From: Clostridia bacterium
GTDB taxonomy: Bacteria > Bacillota > Clostridia > Oscillospirales > CAG-272
Reading direction: 5' to 3'
Length of the DNA stretch: 64,000 nt
NCBI GenBank assembly: GCA_017935065.1
Contig: JAGBIF010000012.1
Span: forward strand, 1-64,000
In this document: positions 16,620 through 25,556 of the stretch, piece by piece
Layout of the letters: every line of letters begins with the position of its first letter
Position numbering within the stretch: position 1 is the stretch's first letter
Notes under the pieces: model-generated
What the model was told of the DNA's origin: nothing
Database searches by the model: none
What the model saw: the letters and a program-made list of their open reading frames with translations, nothing else
Position numbers and translations under genes: made by a program

Positions 16620-16883
16620 TCAACCGTTTGCCCCGCTGTCGATAAGCTCGGCAAGACCGAGAGCAGCCTCTTCCTCGTCATCACCGTCGGCAATAATGGT
16701 AATTTTAGTTCCCATGCTGATGCCGAGGGAGAGAACGCCGAGAAGACTTTTTGCGCTGACTCTGCAATCGTCCTTCTCGATCCAGATTGAGCTGTTGTAG
16801 CTGTTTGCCTTTCTTATGAACAGGGACGCAGGACCTGCGTAAAGTCCTGCACCGTTCTTCATTGTTACGGTGCGAGTGATCAT
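16620..16883 (-). CDS. HPr-fold protein lacking the phosphorylated histidine (Crh-like)
   Basis: An 87-residue HPr-like protein. In HPr the motif G-L-H15-A-R17-P-A carries the phospho-histidine of the PTS; here it reads GLYAGPA, with Tyr15 and Gly17, so it cannot pass phosphate to sugars. The regulatory serine is kept exactly at position 46 (AKSLLGVLSLG), the site that HPr kinase phosphorylates in Firmicutes. This matches the logic of Bacillus Crh, a co-repressor without a PTS role (its residue 15 is Gln). A catabolite or kinase-linked regulator is my inference. It is monocistronic with its own terminator; no PTS gene is nearby. Confidence 0.85.
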   Translation of the reverse strand: MITRTVTMKNGAGLYAGPASLFIRKANSYNSSIWIEKDDCRVSAKSLLGVLSLGISMGTKITIIADGDDEEEAALGLAELIDSGANG

Positions 16884-16985
16884 AGGATTTTACCCCTCAA
16901 ATTATAATATTACAGTAAGTATATCAAATAAAGTACAAAAAATCAATAGAGAATTTAAAAAAATTTCAAAGAAAAATAATTTTTT

Positions 16986-17420
16986 TTAGGAATTCTCTTT
17001 ATTTTCAGCCATCTGTTGCGGGGCGGATACGCATCGGGCGTCAGCTTCTCTTGAAAACTCTATTCTCAATATCCTTCCGAACAGCGGTTTGTCACCGACA
17101 TAAAGCTCAAGAGGTTGGTTTTTCGCAAGCAGGCGCCCGCCCTCGTGCATATAGCCCGCCTCGCACATTCTGCCCCGCGCGATTAGCACCGCACAGTCAT
17201 TTCTCTTTTCTGTAAGGACGAAGGCAAAGCGCCCCTCGGCTATAGCCTCTGCCCCACAGGATAGCTCATTGAGCTCTGTGAGCGAGCTGTTGTCGGGGGT
17301 TAAGAAAACGGTGAGGGTGCCGTAGTGCGGGGTACCGATATCCTTGTCCGTAAGCTTAAGCAACGGGAGTGCGCATACCGAGACAACGAAAAGAAGCGCC
17401 AGAGTGTCAAATTTATTCAT
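16986..17420 (-). CDS. Membrane-anchored protein of unknown function, partner of the gene upstream
   Basis: Not recognised with confidence. 144 residues: one N-terminal membrane helix (about 5-22, LALLFVVSVCALPLL) followed by an extracytoplasmic domain with beta-strand patterns. I start it at 17420 because ggagg lies eight bases upstream; the longer frame to 17453 has no such site. Its start codon overlaps the end of the previous gene by eight bases (ATGAATAA), so the two are translationally coupled. The pair may be DUF4330-like, both with one helix and a small exposed domain. Confidence 0.6.
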   Translation of the reverse strand: MNKFDTLALLFVVSVCALPLLKLTDKDIGTPHYGTLTVFLTPDNSSLTELNELSCGAEAIAEGRFAFVLTEKRNDCAVLIARGRMCEAGYMHEGGRLLAKNQPLELYVGDKPLFGRILRIEFSREADARCVSAPQQMAENKENS

Positions 17421-17772
17421 ATACACACACCTCCTCGGCTTCAATAAAAACATACGGGGTTCTCACCGCCCGCGTGTACCGCAGTCTGCGCACGGCATCA
17501 AGCGTCAGGGTGAGCCTCACACCGCCCGTAGCCCCCTCGCTTGCTAATGAGCTTATTACACCCACCTGCCTTCCCGTCGCGCAGTCAAACACCTTATCAC
17601 CCACCGAGACGCACTCGGCGAATTCATATTTCATACACTTTGCCCTAATAACTATTTTCCCATTATATTCCTCACCCCCAAAAAGGGTGAATTTCACGAG
17701 GGCTAGGGCAAGCAAGAGCAGAGCTATCAGCGAAAATATTATAAAAAAATCAACGAGCGTTAACCTTTTCAT
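17413..17772 (-). CDS. DUF4330-like membrane protein
   Basis: 119 residues with one N-terminal membrane helix (about 6-27, VDFFIIFSLIALLLLALAL) and a small outer domain containing VGDKVFDCATGRQVGVI, which resembles the DUF4330 pattern of a D-x-V...T...G-x-I strand pair. Function is unknown. The start at 17772 follows gaaagg by ten bases; a TTG frame at 17799 is less likely. It lies 46 bases downstream of the polymerase/ligase gene and is coupled to the next gene, which suggests an envelope role. Confidence 0.6.
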   Translation of the reverse strand: MKRLTLVDFFIIFSLIALLLLALALVKFTLFGGEEYNGKIVIRAKCMKYEFAECVSVGDKVFDCATGRQVGVISSLASEGATGGVRLTLTLDAVRRLRYTRAVRTPYVFIEAEEVCVYE

Positions 17773-17818
17773 GCGCACTGTACCTTTCAATTCTGACAAT
17801 CAATATTTACATATAAGG

Positions 17819-19432
17819 CTAAATATTCCGTATTCTTATTGATATATCACATTCTGTAGGTGAGAGCTTTTTTTGATAACCGTCACTTTCATCTATACAC
17901 CCCTCTGTCATCACAGAGGATAGCACACCGAGGACTGTAAAGAAAAGAAATACCGAGTGCGGCGCAAAGAAAATGTTATCAAAAAGACCAAAGACAAGCA
18001 CCGAAAGCACACCCGAAATAAGACCTGACATTATACAGTCGTTAGAAGCGCGCGACCGCCCCGAAAAATAGCTTACCGAAAGCTTCAGCAGAAGGTAGAG
18101 CATATAGATAAAGGCAATAAGGGCGAGGGCACCGCCCTCAAGCGCTATTTGTAAAAGCGTATTGTGACAGTGCGGTGCGAAAACTCCGCCCTCGGCATAC
18201 TCGGCATACACCTCGCAAAAGCGCGTCTGCCCTACACCGATACCGAGAGGAAGGGTGTCCTTAAGCATAAAATACGCCGAGCGAAGAAGCGAAAGCCTTG
18301 AGGATACCGAGCCGTCAGCGGGATTAAAGGCGCTAAGGAGCCTCGCTATAAACCCGCCCCCGATACCGAAGGCAAGTAAGGGCGGCAGGATAAGCAAAAG
18401 CCACTTGAGTGCCTCCCGCCTCATAATTAAAATGAGAAGCAAGGCACCGATAATAAACGCGATATACGCCCCTCTCGTATAGGTCAGTAAAAGACACAGG
18501 CCGTTTAGTAAAAAGGCAAGAATATAGCAGTACCGTCTGCCCCCGCCCGAGCTCTTAAGAACGGTGGCAAGCGCCGTGAGGGTTACGGTGAGAAGATACA
18601 CCGAAAGTATATTTGGATTTGAGAAGGCACCCGTCAGTCTTGGAAAAAGCCCCGAGGTATTTGCGTCAAGCCATTGCTCGTGAATTTTGGGGTGAAGAAA
18701 GAAATCGATCAGCGAAAGTGCCGAATGAAGCGAGGATGAGAGGGTGAGCATATCCGAAAATGCCTGTGTCTGACTCGGTGTCACCACCGCACGCGATGCG
18801 GTGAAATAGGAAAGAAGCGAGAAGAAAAATATCAGCGAGCTAATAAAAGAGGAAAAGCCAAAGAGTATACCCATAAGAAGATAAATCGTGCCAAGGGCGC
18901 CCACAGCAAGGTCAAGCGGGGTGAGTGGGGCTTTTCTGCCCGTACAAGGCATCAGTAAAACGCAAAGGACCGACGACACTGCAAGATACTGTGCAGAGTG
19001 TCCGAGCACGACGGCAAGAGGAAGAAGAAATACGCTGAGCATATGCGTCAGGTATGCCGAGCGCGTGTATATCGCGAAAAGCGCGAGCGCGAAAACAGGC
19101 AAAAACCGCACGGGCAGGAAAAGGGGCGCGAGAAATAAAAAAGCACCCGAGAATATAAACCTCGCCTGCCACCGCAGGCGGTAGCCGACCTCCCCTGTTC
19201 CAAGGGGCGCTCTGTCGGTCGGATTTCCGATGCGGAAAATGCTCGTGAAGTAATTCTCGGGTGAATTTATATAAAGAATATGGCGTCCAGGGGGATGAGA
19301 GGGAAGCGCTCGCCTTAAGAATCGGCATATCCCCGACAGCACACAGCTTAAAAGCCGTCCCGTGCGCGAGCGCTCAAGCTCTCTTACATCCCGCCCGTAG
19401 CCCCGAAGGGCGCTTATAATAAGGCTATCCGT
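17819..19432 (-). CDS. O-antigen ligase/polymerase-like membrane protein (Wzy_C family), start codon apparently ACG
   Basis: A polytopic membrane protein with about 12 helices. The periplasmic-loop motif PHCHNTLLQIALEGG near residue 420 matches the O-antigen ligase/Wzy family, which joins or polymerises lipid-linked glycans outside the membrane. Standard start codons give only a GTG at 19342 with no ribosome site. The frame stays open and coding-like further upstream to ACG at 19432, eight bases after a perfect aaaggag; the first residues would be (M)DSLIISALRGYGRDV. I therefore extend to 19432 and flag it. Neighbours are two small membrane proteins downstream and rimM-trmD upstream. The glycan made is unknown. 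Confidence 0.75.
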   Translation of the reverse strand, partial: TDSLIISALRGYGRDVRELERSRTGRLLSCVLSGICRFLRRALPSHPPGRHILYINSPENYFTSIFRIGNPTDRAPLGTGEVGYRLRWQARFIFSGAFLFLAPLFLPVRFLPVFALALFAIYTRSAYLTHMLSVFLLPLAVVLGHSAQYLAVSSVLCVLLMPCTGRKAPLTPLDLAVGALGTIYLLMGILFGFSSFISSLIFFFSLLSYFTASRAVVTPSQTQAFSDMLTLSSSLHSALSLIDFFLHPKIHEQWLDANTSGLFPRLTGAFSNPNILSVYLLTVTLTALATVLKSSGGGRRYCYILAFLLNGLCLLLTYTRGAYIAFIIGALLLILIMRREALKWLLLILPPLLAFGIGGGFIARLLSAFNPADGSVSSRLSLLRSAYFMLKDTLPLGIGVGQTRFCEVYAEYAEGGVFAPHCHNTLLQIALEGGALALIAFIYMLYLLLKLSVSYFSGRSRASNDCIMSGLISGVLSVLVFGLFDNIFFAPHSVFLFFTVLGVLSSVMTEGCIDESDGYQKKLSPTECDISIRIRNI

Positions 19433-19502
19433 AAGGCTATCTCCTTTTACTGTTCTGTTCTTTTATTCCGAAGCTTTGGTATTCCGAAATTTTTTCCGAG
19501 CC

Positions 19503-20258
19503 TTATTGCTTATCGCCACAGAGCCTGCTCTTTCTTTTGGATTTAGGCTTAAGCGCTTCCTCATACTCGGGATGAAGCGCAAGCAGCTCGGGACGGCGCT
19601 CGCGTGTCAGCTCGACCGCGCGCTCAAGTCGCCATCTGTCTATTTTCGCGTGGTCCCCTGAGAAAAGCACCTCGGGCACCGTCATTCCCATAAAGTCGCG
19701 TGGCTTGGTATATTGCGGGTATTCGAGAATTCCCGAGGCGATGCTCTCGTTTTCATAGCACTCGGGCTTGGCAAGCACGCCGTCGATAAGCCTTGATACC
19801 GCGTCGATTACGATGCAGGCGGGAAGCTCACCGCCCGTAAGCACGTAGTCACCGATAGAGATCTCCTCGTCGATAAGCGTGTCGATTATTCTCTGGTCGA
19901 CACCCTCGTAGTGACCGCAGAGGAACACAAGCTCGTCATACTGTGACAGCTCGCGCACCACCTCGTGGGTAAGCGTTCTGCCCTTGGGTGACATATATAT
20001 TACTCTTGTCCTGCTGTCCTCCTTAATATTCGCCCTGACCGCATCAAGACAGCTGAATACGGGCTGACAGGTCATAACCATTCCGACACCGCCGCCAAAG
20101 GGGGTATCGTCGGTCTTTCTGTGCTTGTCGGCAGAATAGTCGCGGATATTGTAGGTGTCAAGCGATATCAGCCCCGAGGAAAGCGCGCGCCCGATAATGC
20201 TCTCGGAAAGCGTTCTCTCTATAAGCTCGGGAAAGAGTGTCATAACATGATAATGCAT
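19503..20258 (-). CDS. trmD: tRNA (guanine-37 N1) methyltransferase
   Basis: Methylates G37 of tRNAs to hold the reading frame; 251 residues, normal length. The N-terminal MTLFPELI, the trefoil-knot SAM site CGHYEGVDQRIID and SIGDYVLTGGELP, and the C-terminal RWRLERAVELT are all as in the family. The start is at 20258, one base after the rimM stop, so rimM and trmD are coupled, as in most bacteria. A longer frame would run into rimM. Confidence 0.97.
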   Translation of the reverse strand: MHYHVMTLFPELIERTLSESIIGRALSSGLISLDTYNIRDYSADKHRKTDDTPFGGGVGMVMTCQPVFSCLDAVRANIKEDSRTRVIYMSPKGRTLTHEVVRELSQYDELVFLCGHYEGVDQRIIDTLIDEEISIGDYVLTGGELPACIVIDAVSRLIDGVLAKPECYENESIASGILEYPQYTKPRDFMGMTVPEVLFSGDHAKIDRWRLERAVELTRERRPELLALHPEYEEALKPKSKRKSRLCGDKQ

Positions 20259-20259
20259 A

Positions 20260-20766
20260 TCAGTCAATAAGACCAGGGATGACGCGGATAAATACACCGC
20301 GCTCCTCGTCTATCTCCTTAATGAATTCGCCGACGTCGGGAACGAGAGCCGTTTTCTCTCCCGTATCGATTACGAAAAGCCTTCCCCTTACCGCGTCGGT
20401 TATATCCGTAACCGTTCCGAGCCTTCTTCCCGTATCGAAGTCGTAGGCGTCAAGGCCTATTATATCCTGAAGAAAATATGCCCCCTTAGCAAGCGGTATA
20501 TCCTCTCTTTTAAGATACAGCACCGTATTTTTCATAGCCTGCACCGTCTCTCTGTCGCATATGCCCGAAAGCGACATAAGAAGATGCTGTGCCTGTCTTA
20601 CGCACGACTCTATTCTCATTTCTCTTTTTGCCTCTCCTTCGGCGAGAAAAACGCGCTTTTGCGCGATGAGAACCTCGGGTGAGTCGCACCAGACCTCAAC
20701 CTTCATAAGACCTCTTACACCGTGAGGTGCGAGTATTCTTCCACATTCAAGATATTCCTTTTTCAT
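20260..20766 (-). CDS. rimM: 16S rRNA processing protein RimM
   Basis: Helps fold the 30S head and binds S19; 168 residues. The N-terminal RimM barrel has ECGRILAPHGVRGLMKVEV, and the PRC-type barrel begins near residue 95 (AYFLQDIIGLDAYD...LGTVTDI). The C-terminus ends VIPGLID. It is upstream of trmD in the standard pair, but the usual S16 gene rpsP is not next to it in this window. Confidence 0.95.
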   Translation of the reverse strand: MKKEYLECGRILAPHGVRGLMKVEVWCDSPEVLIAQKRVFLAEGEAKREMRIESCVRQAQHLLMSLSGICDRETVQAMKNTVLYLKREDIPLAKGAYFLQDIIGLDAYDFDTGRRLGTVTDITDAVRGRLFVIDTGEKTALVPDVGEFIKEIDEERGVFIRVIPGLID

Positions 20767-20800
20767 AACGGGAATATTTTAGCATATTTTGAAGAATATG

Positions 20801-21886
20801 TCAACCGAGAAGCCGTCTGTAAAGCGAAATATATCTCTCGTTCATTTTTTCTCTCGTAAAATCCGAAAGAAAGCACACCCTCGCCCCGCGCGAGAGACTT
20901 TCGTAAAGAGCCCTGTCCTCTAAAAGCAAAGAGAGCGCATCCGTAAGCCCCTCGGCATCGTCACCGTCAAAAATAAGCCCCGATACCCCGTGCCTTATCA
21001 TTTCGGGATTTCCGCCGAAATCGGATACCACCGAGGGGATCCCCAGCGACATACACTCGCTCGTTGCGAGGCAGGAGGTCTCGGTGCCCCGCGAGGCATT
21101 GACGTTTATATCAAAAATGCTCTGATAGGGATGAGGGTTATCGACAAAGCCTGTAAAATGCGTAATTCCAAGAAGCGAGTGCTGGGCGCAGAGCCTTTTC
21201 ATCTCATAAAGCGCGCTCCCGCCCCCCACGATAAGAAGAAAGATATTATACCTATGGCAAAGCCCCGACACCGCGCGGAAAAGAAGGTCCTGCCCCTTTA
21301 CCCACTCAACCCTCGCGCACATACCGATGACGGTGGCACCCCTGTCAATGCCAAGCGCGTCGCGTAGCTTCAGCCTTTCCTCGGGCGGAAGCCTACGCTT
21401 GCCCTCGCTCCCGTTTTTTATAGTGACGATAGCCCCCTCGGGCACACCCTCGCCGATAAGCGCTCTGGTCGCGAAGTCGGCGGTAGAAACGGTAAGGTCG
21501 GTCAGGCGGTTATAGAAAATTCGCCGAAGCGGGGACGTGGCATTCCTTGCGGTTGCGCAGTGCCTCGTCGAGATCAGCCTCGGTATGCCGAGAAGTCTGC
21601 CCGCGATACGCGACGAGAGGCTTGCGTGCGAGTGAAGAAGCCTCGGCGTATTTCTCTTTAAATATCTGTAAAGCGTAGCAATATCGCGTGTGCCCACGGT
21701 GGCGTCAGCGCTTATATCAAGAGGCGTTATCCTCGCGCCAAGCCCCGACAGGCGCCCCACTAGCGCCGAGCCTCTCGGAACTATCACCTCGGTATCAAAC
21801 ACCCCTGCCGTGCCCGACAGAATTGAAGACAGAAGCACCCCCGCCCCGCCGATATTTCCGTCTGATATTACATGCGTAATTTTAAT
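20801..21886 (-). CDS. GT4-type glycosyltransferase, start codon apparently ATT
   Basis: A GT-B fold transferase of family 4 that probably adds a sugar to a lipid- or polymer-bound acceptor at the inner face of the membrane. The motif ETSCLATSE (E-x7-E) near residue 290 and the donor-site region IGMCARVEWVKGQDLLF are typical. The first ATG/GTG (21838) cuts off the conserved N-terminus. Upstream the frame reads (M)KITHVISDGNIGGAG, the standard start of this family, from ATT at 21884-21886. A gagga ribosome site is seven bases before it. I use that start, giving 361 residues. It follows a tadA terminator and precedes rimM. Confidence 0.85.
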   Translation of the reverse strand: MKITHVISDGNIGGAGVLLSSILSGTAGVFDTEVIVPRGSALVGRLSGLGARITPLDISADATVGTRDIATLYRYLKRNTPRLLHSHASLSSRIAGRLLGIPRLISTRHCATARNATSPLRRIFYNRLTDLTVSTADFATRALIGEGVPEGAIVTIKNGSEGKRRLPPEERLKLRDALGIDRGATVIGMCARVEWVKGQDLLFRAVSGLCHRYNIFLLIVGGGSALYEMKRLCAQHSLLGITHFTGFVDNPHPYQSIFDINVNASRGTETSCLATSECMSLGIPSVVSDFGGNPEMIRHGVSGLIFDGDDAEGLTDALSLLLEDRALYESLSRGARVCFLSDFTREKMNERYISLYRRLLG

Positions 21887-21941
21887 AGCATAATCCTCGC
21901 TTTTGTAAACAATAATATATATTTCTACGACTTATTATAAA

Positions 21942-21972
21942 CAAAAATGCCCACCTGCATACGCAGAGGGCA
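21942..21972 (-). terminator. Terminator of tadA
   Basis: On the minus strand tgccc...gcag and its partner strands form a stem followed by TTTTTGTTTAT. It separates tadA from the glycosyltransferase. Confidence 0.7.
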
Positions 21973-22008
21973 AATTGTTTGTTAATTTGTTTTCTTAAGA
22001 GCATCGCT

Positions 22009-22506
22009 CTATTTTCCACCGCTTCTTTTTTTCTTAAAGAAGCTGGAGAGAAGCTCTTTTGCCTCATCCTCAAGCACACCGCCCGAAAGCGCGAAGCTGT
22101 GATTGAAGCCGAGGGCGTTGAGATTGACGAGCGACCCCAGGGCGCCAAACCTTATATCGTGCGCACCGAAAACCACCCTGTCAATTCTTGAATTTATTAT
22201 AGCACCCGCGCACATAGGACAGGGCTCAAGGGTGACATAAAGCGTAGCGCTCGGTATTCGCCATCCGCCAAGCCTTTTGCAGGCGCGCTCTATACAGAGA
22301 AGCTCGGCGTGGTGGGTTGCGCATTTGGATGCCTCGCGCTCGTTGCCCGCCTCGGCAATAATCTCTCCGTCCTTAACTATCACCGCGCCTATCGGCACCT
22401 CGTCGCGCTCGCCCGCAAGGCGCGCAAGCTCAAGCGCTCTTTTCATATAAAGTATATCCTCGTCGGTGACGGGCGAGGAATTGATTTCGGCATCGTTCGT
22501 TTTCAT
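22009..22506 (-). CDS. tadA: tRNA-specific adenosine deaminase
   Basis: Converts adenosine 34 of tRNA-Arg(ACG) to inosine. It is a zinc-dependent cytidine-deaminase fold with HAE (in THHAELLCIE) and PCPMCAGAI supplying the zinc ligands and catalytic Glu. 165 residues, with a basic tail (FKKKRSGG) usual in this enzyme. The ribosome site aagga lies about ten bases before the ATG. It is 38 bases after the CPBP protease gene on the same strand and is followed by its own terminator. Confidence 0.95.
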   Translation of the reverse strand: MKTNDAEINSSPVTDEDILYMKRALELARLAGERDEVPIGAVIVKDGEIIAEAGNEREASKCATHHAELLCIERACKRLGGWRIPSATLYVTLEPCPMCAGAIINSRIDRVVFGAHDIRFGALGSLVNLNALGFNHSFALSGGVLEDEAKELLSSFFKKKRSGGK

Positions 22507-22543
22507 CTGAAGGCTTCCTTTTCTAAAATAAATTATACAGAGC

Positions 22544-23338
22544 TTATATCAGAACAAGATTGCTGATGGCAATAAAGAGTGAAACCGCCGCAAGCGCTAT
22601 CGGCGCATAGCCAAACGCCTCGTCATCCCCTGCCGTCAGGGGAGAGAGGTATTTGACGAATGCCCTACGGCGCAGGATAAGAAACAGAGCGCATACGAGT
22701 GCTAAGACACCCACCGTAATAAATACGGGCAGGGTAAGCGCGGGGTAGAGCATAGTCACCACCGACAGGGTATTATTAAGAAAATGAATAATAAGCGAGG
22801 GAAGAATACTTCCTGTGGCAAGGTCAACATAGCAGAGAATAACACCGCCGACAAAGGCGTAGGGTATCTGAAAGAGATTTGTGTGACAGAGCGAAAACAA
22901 GAGGGCGGATATAAGCACCGTCACTCGCGGGCTCTTATCACCCATAAGTCTTATCGGCATATAACGGAAAAGCGCTTCCTCAAGCACCGAGGGAATAAGC
23001 GCGTGCATAAGAAGCGCCATCGGCAGAGGCCCCTCTATCACCTTAGTATTCTCAAAGCCGAACGCCCCCATAAGAAGAGTTGTAAGATAGGCAAAAAGCA
23101 CTATAAGCGAAATAGCGACGGGAACCGAGCAGATAAAGGGAAGCACATCCCCCTTTTTTATTCCGAGCGAAAGCCTATGACCTCTCTCGCGAGAGGTAGC
23201 AAGAGCTATAAGCACGGGCGCGATAAAGGCAAGATAATAAATAATATCCGAGCCGACACCGCGCATCGAGCCTGATATTGCAAGCAGAAGAATAAACAAG
23301 AGGTCGCAAAGGGTAATTAGCGTAACCGTACCTTTCAT
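22544..23338 (-). CDS. CPBP-family intramembrane glutamic protease
   Basis: A 264-residue membrane protein with about eight helices and the three CPBP (Abi/Rce1-like) motifs: EEALFR, FSLCH and HFLNN. These form the Glu/His/Asn active site inside the membrane. Family members process prenylated or short peptides or have bacteriocin-immunity roles; the substrate here is unknown. The ATG overlaps the rnr stop (ATGA), so it is translated with rnr. Confidence 0.88.
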   Translation of the reverse strand: MKGTVTLITLCDLLFILLLAISGSMRGVGSDIIYYLAFIAPVLIALATSRERGHRLSLGIKKGDVLPFICSVPVAISLIVLFAYLTTLLMGAFGFENTKVIEGPLPMALLMHALIPSVLEEALFRYMPIRLMGDKSPRVTVLISALLFSLCHTNLFQIPYAFVGGVILCYVDLATGSILPSLIIHFLNNTLSVVTMLYPALTLPVFITVGVLALVCALFLILRRRAFVKYLSPLTAGDDEAFGYAPIALAAVSLFIAISNLVLI

Positions 23339-25485
23339 CGCTCGCCATCCTTTCGGGAAACTTCCTTATTTTGCAAAGAACTATTGTCATAATCGTCGGT
23401 AATTAAGGAGTATCTCAACCGCACAAGCGAAACGTCTGCTTCCTCAAGGCGAACTCTGACGGGCGTTCCTACCGTGTAGACAATACCCTGACGGCGGATG
23501 CTTATGCTTGCCTCATCGTATATATAGCCCATACCCAGCGACGACAGCGGAATAAGCCCCTCGCAGGTGTTCTCGGGTGTGACGAAAAGCCCGTGCTCGC
23601 TCACCCCCGTCACGCACGCGTCGAATTCAAGCCCTACCTTGTCCTGCATATACATCACCTTGTAGAGCGCCTCTATTTTGCGCTCTGCCGAAAGCGCGCG
23701 AAGCTCGCCCTCGGTGGCTGCCGCGGCGGCGCGCCTTGCGTAGCCCACATAGCGCGAGGGCGAGGCACCGTCAAAAAGAACCTTGTGGATTATTCTGTGT
23801 GTCGCGAGGTCGGAGAGCCTTCTTATCGGCGAGGTGAAGTGACAGTAGGTGTCAATTCCAAGCCCGAAGTGCGGAAGCCTTGCCTCAGAGTATTTTGCCT
23901 TTGCCATTGAGCGAAGCGTCTGGTAGGAGACCGCCTGATACACACCGCGCTCCTTTGCCTCATCAAGCACCCTTCGGATATCCTCACCGCGGACCCCCTC
24001 CTTTCGCAGAGCAAAGGAGCCTATGCCAAGCGCCTGAAGATAGTCGGCAAGCGCGGTCAGCTTTTCCGCAGACGGTGCCTCGTGTATTCGGTAGACGAGA
24101 GGAATTGCGCGCTCGGTAAGATAGCAGGCTACCGCCTCGTTTGCCGTGAGCATAAACTGCTCTATCATCATTTCGGCATCCCCGCGCGTCTGCTTTATTA
24201 TATCGGTAGGCATTCCGTGCTCGTCAAGCGGGATATAGACCTCGCTTGATTCAAGCTCGACAGCACCTCGCGCCTCGCTTCTTTTCTTAAGAATAAGGTA
24301 AAGCTCGTGCATCGTGCGAAGCGAGGGAATTTGCGCCTTGTATTTTTTGAGAATATCGGCATCTGCCGTGCCGTCGAAAATTCGGTTGATTTCGGAATAT
24401 ACGCCCTTGACGGTGCTGTTGATTATACCCTTGTTGAGCTTAAGCTGCTCTATCTCACCGCGCTCCGATAGCGTGATTTCGGCAGATAGGGTATATTTGT
24501 CACCGCCGGGATGAAGCGAGCATACCTCCTCGGACAGCTCACGCGGAAGCATAGGCACCACCCTGTCGGTAAAGTATACGCTCGTGCCCCTCGCGGTAAC
24601 CAGCCTGTCAAGCGGTGTCCTTTCGGGCACATAGTAGGACACGTCGGCAATATGCACGTAGAGGATATACCCGCCCTTGGGTCGGCGCCTTATAGCTATG
24701 GCATCGTCAAGGTCCTTCGCCCACTCGGAATCTATCGTGAATACCGTGCCCGAGTATCTCACTCTGCCCTCGTCAAGCACGGGCATATCAAGGCACTCTC
24801 TTGCCTGTGCCAGCTCATCGGGCGAAAACTCGGTGGCAATACCGCACTCGGCAAGTATCGCGGCATAGCTCGCATAAGGGTCGTCCGCCTTTCCGTATAT
24901 ATCCGACACCTCAAGGGTAATATCACCGCGGTTTCCCTTGTGGCGCTTTATCAGAGCGCGTATCTTGTCACCGCCCTCAGCCTCGCCGAAAAGCGTAAGC
25001 TCGCGTCTTATATGCGCGTCGTCGGGCAGGAGCGTCAGGCTTCTTACACGCCTTCTGTGGATATATTCTATATCCTCTCTGACCGTACCGACGATATAAG
25101 GCTCGCGCTTTTGTTTTATTTCCGTAATTCTGCCCTCGGTCCTGAGCCTTCCCGCCCCGTCGCGGTATTCGTGAAAGCTCACCGTTACGGTATCCCCGCC
25201 GATAGCGTCGCGCCTCTCGGATGCGGGAACGAAGATATCCCCTCGCTCGTAATCCTCGGTGCGGACAAAGCCGTAGCCCGAGCTGCTCTCAAAAAAGACA
25301 CCCGTAGCGATGCTTGAGTAACCGCGCGCCCCGATATCGTGCACCCCGAATTTTGCGCGGGATATATCCACGCCCGCTTCCTCGGCAAGGCGTGCAAGCT
25401 CCTTTTTCATCATCCTATCTCTGTCGCGCCGCGAGACGTTACTGCGCGCCGAGTAGGTCTTACTTGTTTTCTTGCTTCTTTTCAT
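23335..25485 (-). CDS. rnr: Ribonuclease R
   Basis: A processive 3'-5' exoribonuclease that degrades structured RNA; 716 residues from the ATG at 25485. A basic N-terminus is followed by cold-shock domains (about 60-220), the RNB catalytic domain with the metal-binding DSEWAKDLDDAI (about 260), and a C-terminal S1 domain (about 625-705, FDACVTGVSEHGLFV). A GTG further upstream lies inside the secG terminator and is not used. Gene order secG-rnr is common in Firmicutes. Confidence 0.96.
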   Translation of the reverse strand: MKRSKKTSKTYSARSNVSRRDRDRMMKKELARLAEEAGVDISRAKFGVHDIGARGYSSIATGVFFESSSGYGFVRTEDYERGDIFVPASERRDAIGGDTVTVSFHEYRDGAGRLRTEGRITEIKQKREPYIVGTVREDIEYIHRRRVRSLTLLPDDAHIRRELTLFGEAEGGDKIRALIKRHKGNRGDITLEVSDIYGKADDPYASYAAILAECGIATEFSPDELAQARECLDMPVLDEGRVRYSGTVFTIDSEWAKDLDDAIAIRRRPKGGYILYVHIADVSYYVPERTPLDRLVTARGTSVYFTDRVVPMLPRELSEEVCSLHPGGDKYTLSAEITLSERGEIEQLKLNKGIINSTVKGVYSEINRIFDGTADADILKKYKAQIPSLRTMHELYLILKKRSEARGAVELESSEVYIPLDEHGMPTDIIKQTRGDAEMMIEQFMLTANEAVACYLTERAIPLVYRIHEAPSAEKLTALADYLQALGIGSFALRKEGVRGEDIRRVLDEAKERGVYQAVSYQTLRSMAKAKYSEARLPHFGLGIDTYCHFTSPIRRLSDLATHRIIHKVLFDGASPSRYVGYARRAAAAATEGELRALSAERKIEALYKVMYMQDKVGLEFDACVTGVSEHGLFVTPENTCEGLIPLSSLGMGYIYDEASISIRRQGIVYTVGTPVRVRLEEADVSLVRLRYSLITDDYDNSSLQNKEVSRKDGER

Positions 25486-25510
25486 TTTTCTCTTTTCTAA
25501 AAATTTATGA

Positions 25511-25553
25511 ATAAAGAAAGCGGAAGGCACAGGCGCTTCCGCTTTCTTTATCC
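25511..25553. terminator. Terminator between secG and rnr
   Basis: A 16-bp perfect stem (25511-25526 with 25536-25551) carries T/A tracts on both sides. It partly ends secG transcription before rnr. Confidence 0.8.
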
Positions 25554-25556
25554 TTT

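Noticed and set aside
24511-25317. 268-residue plus-strand frame opposite rnr
   Set aside because: It lies wholly within a conserved RNase R gene and has no family features.
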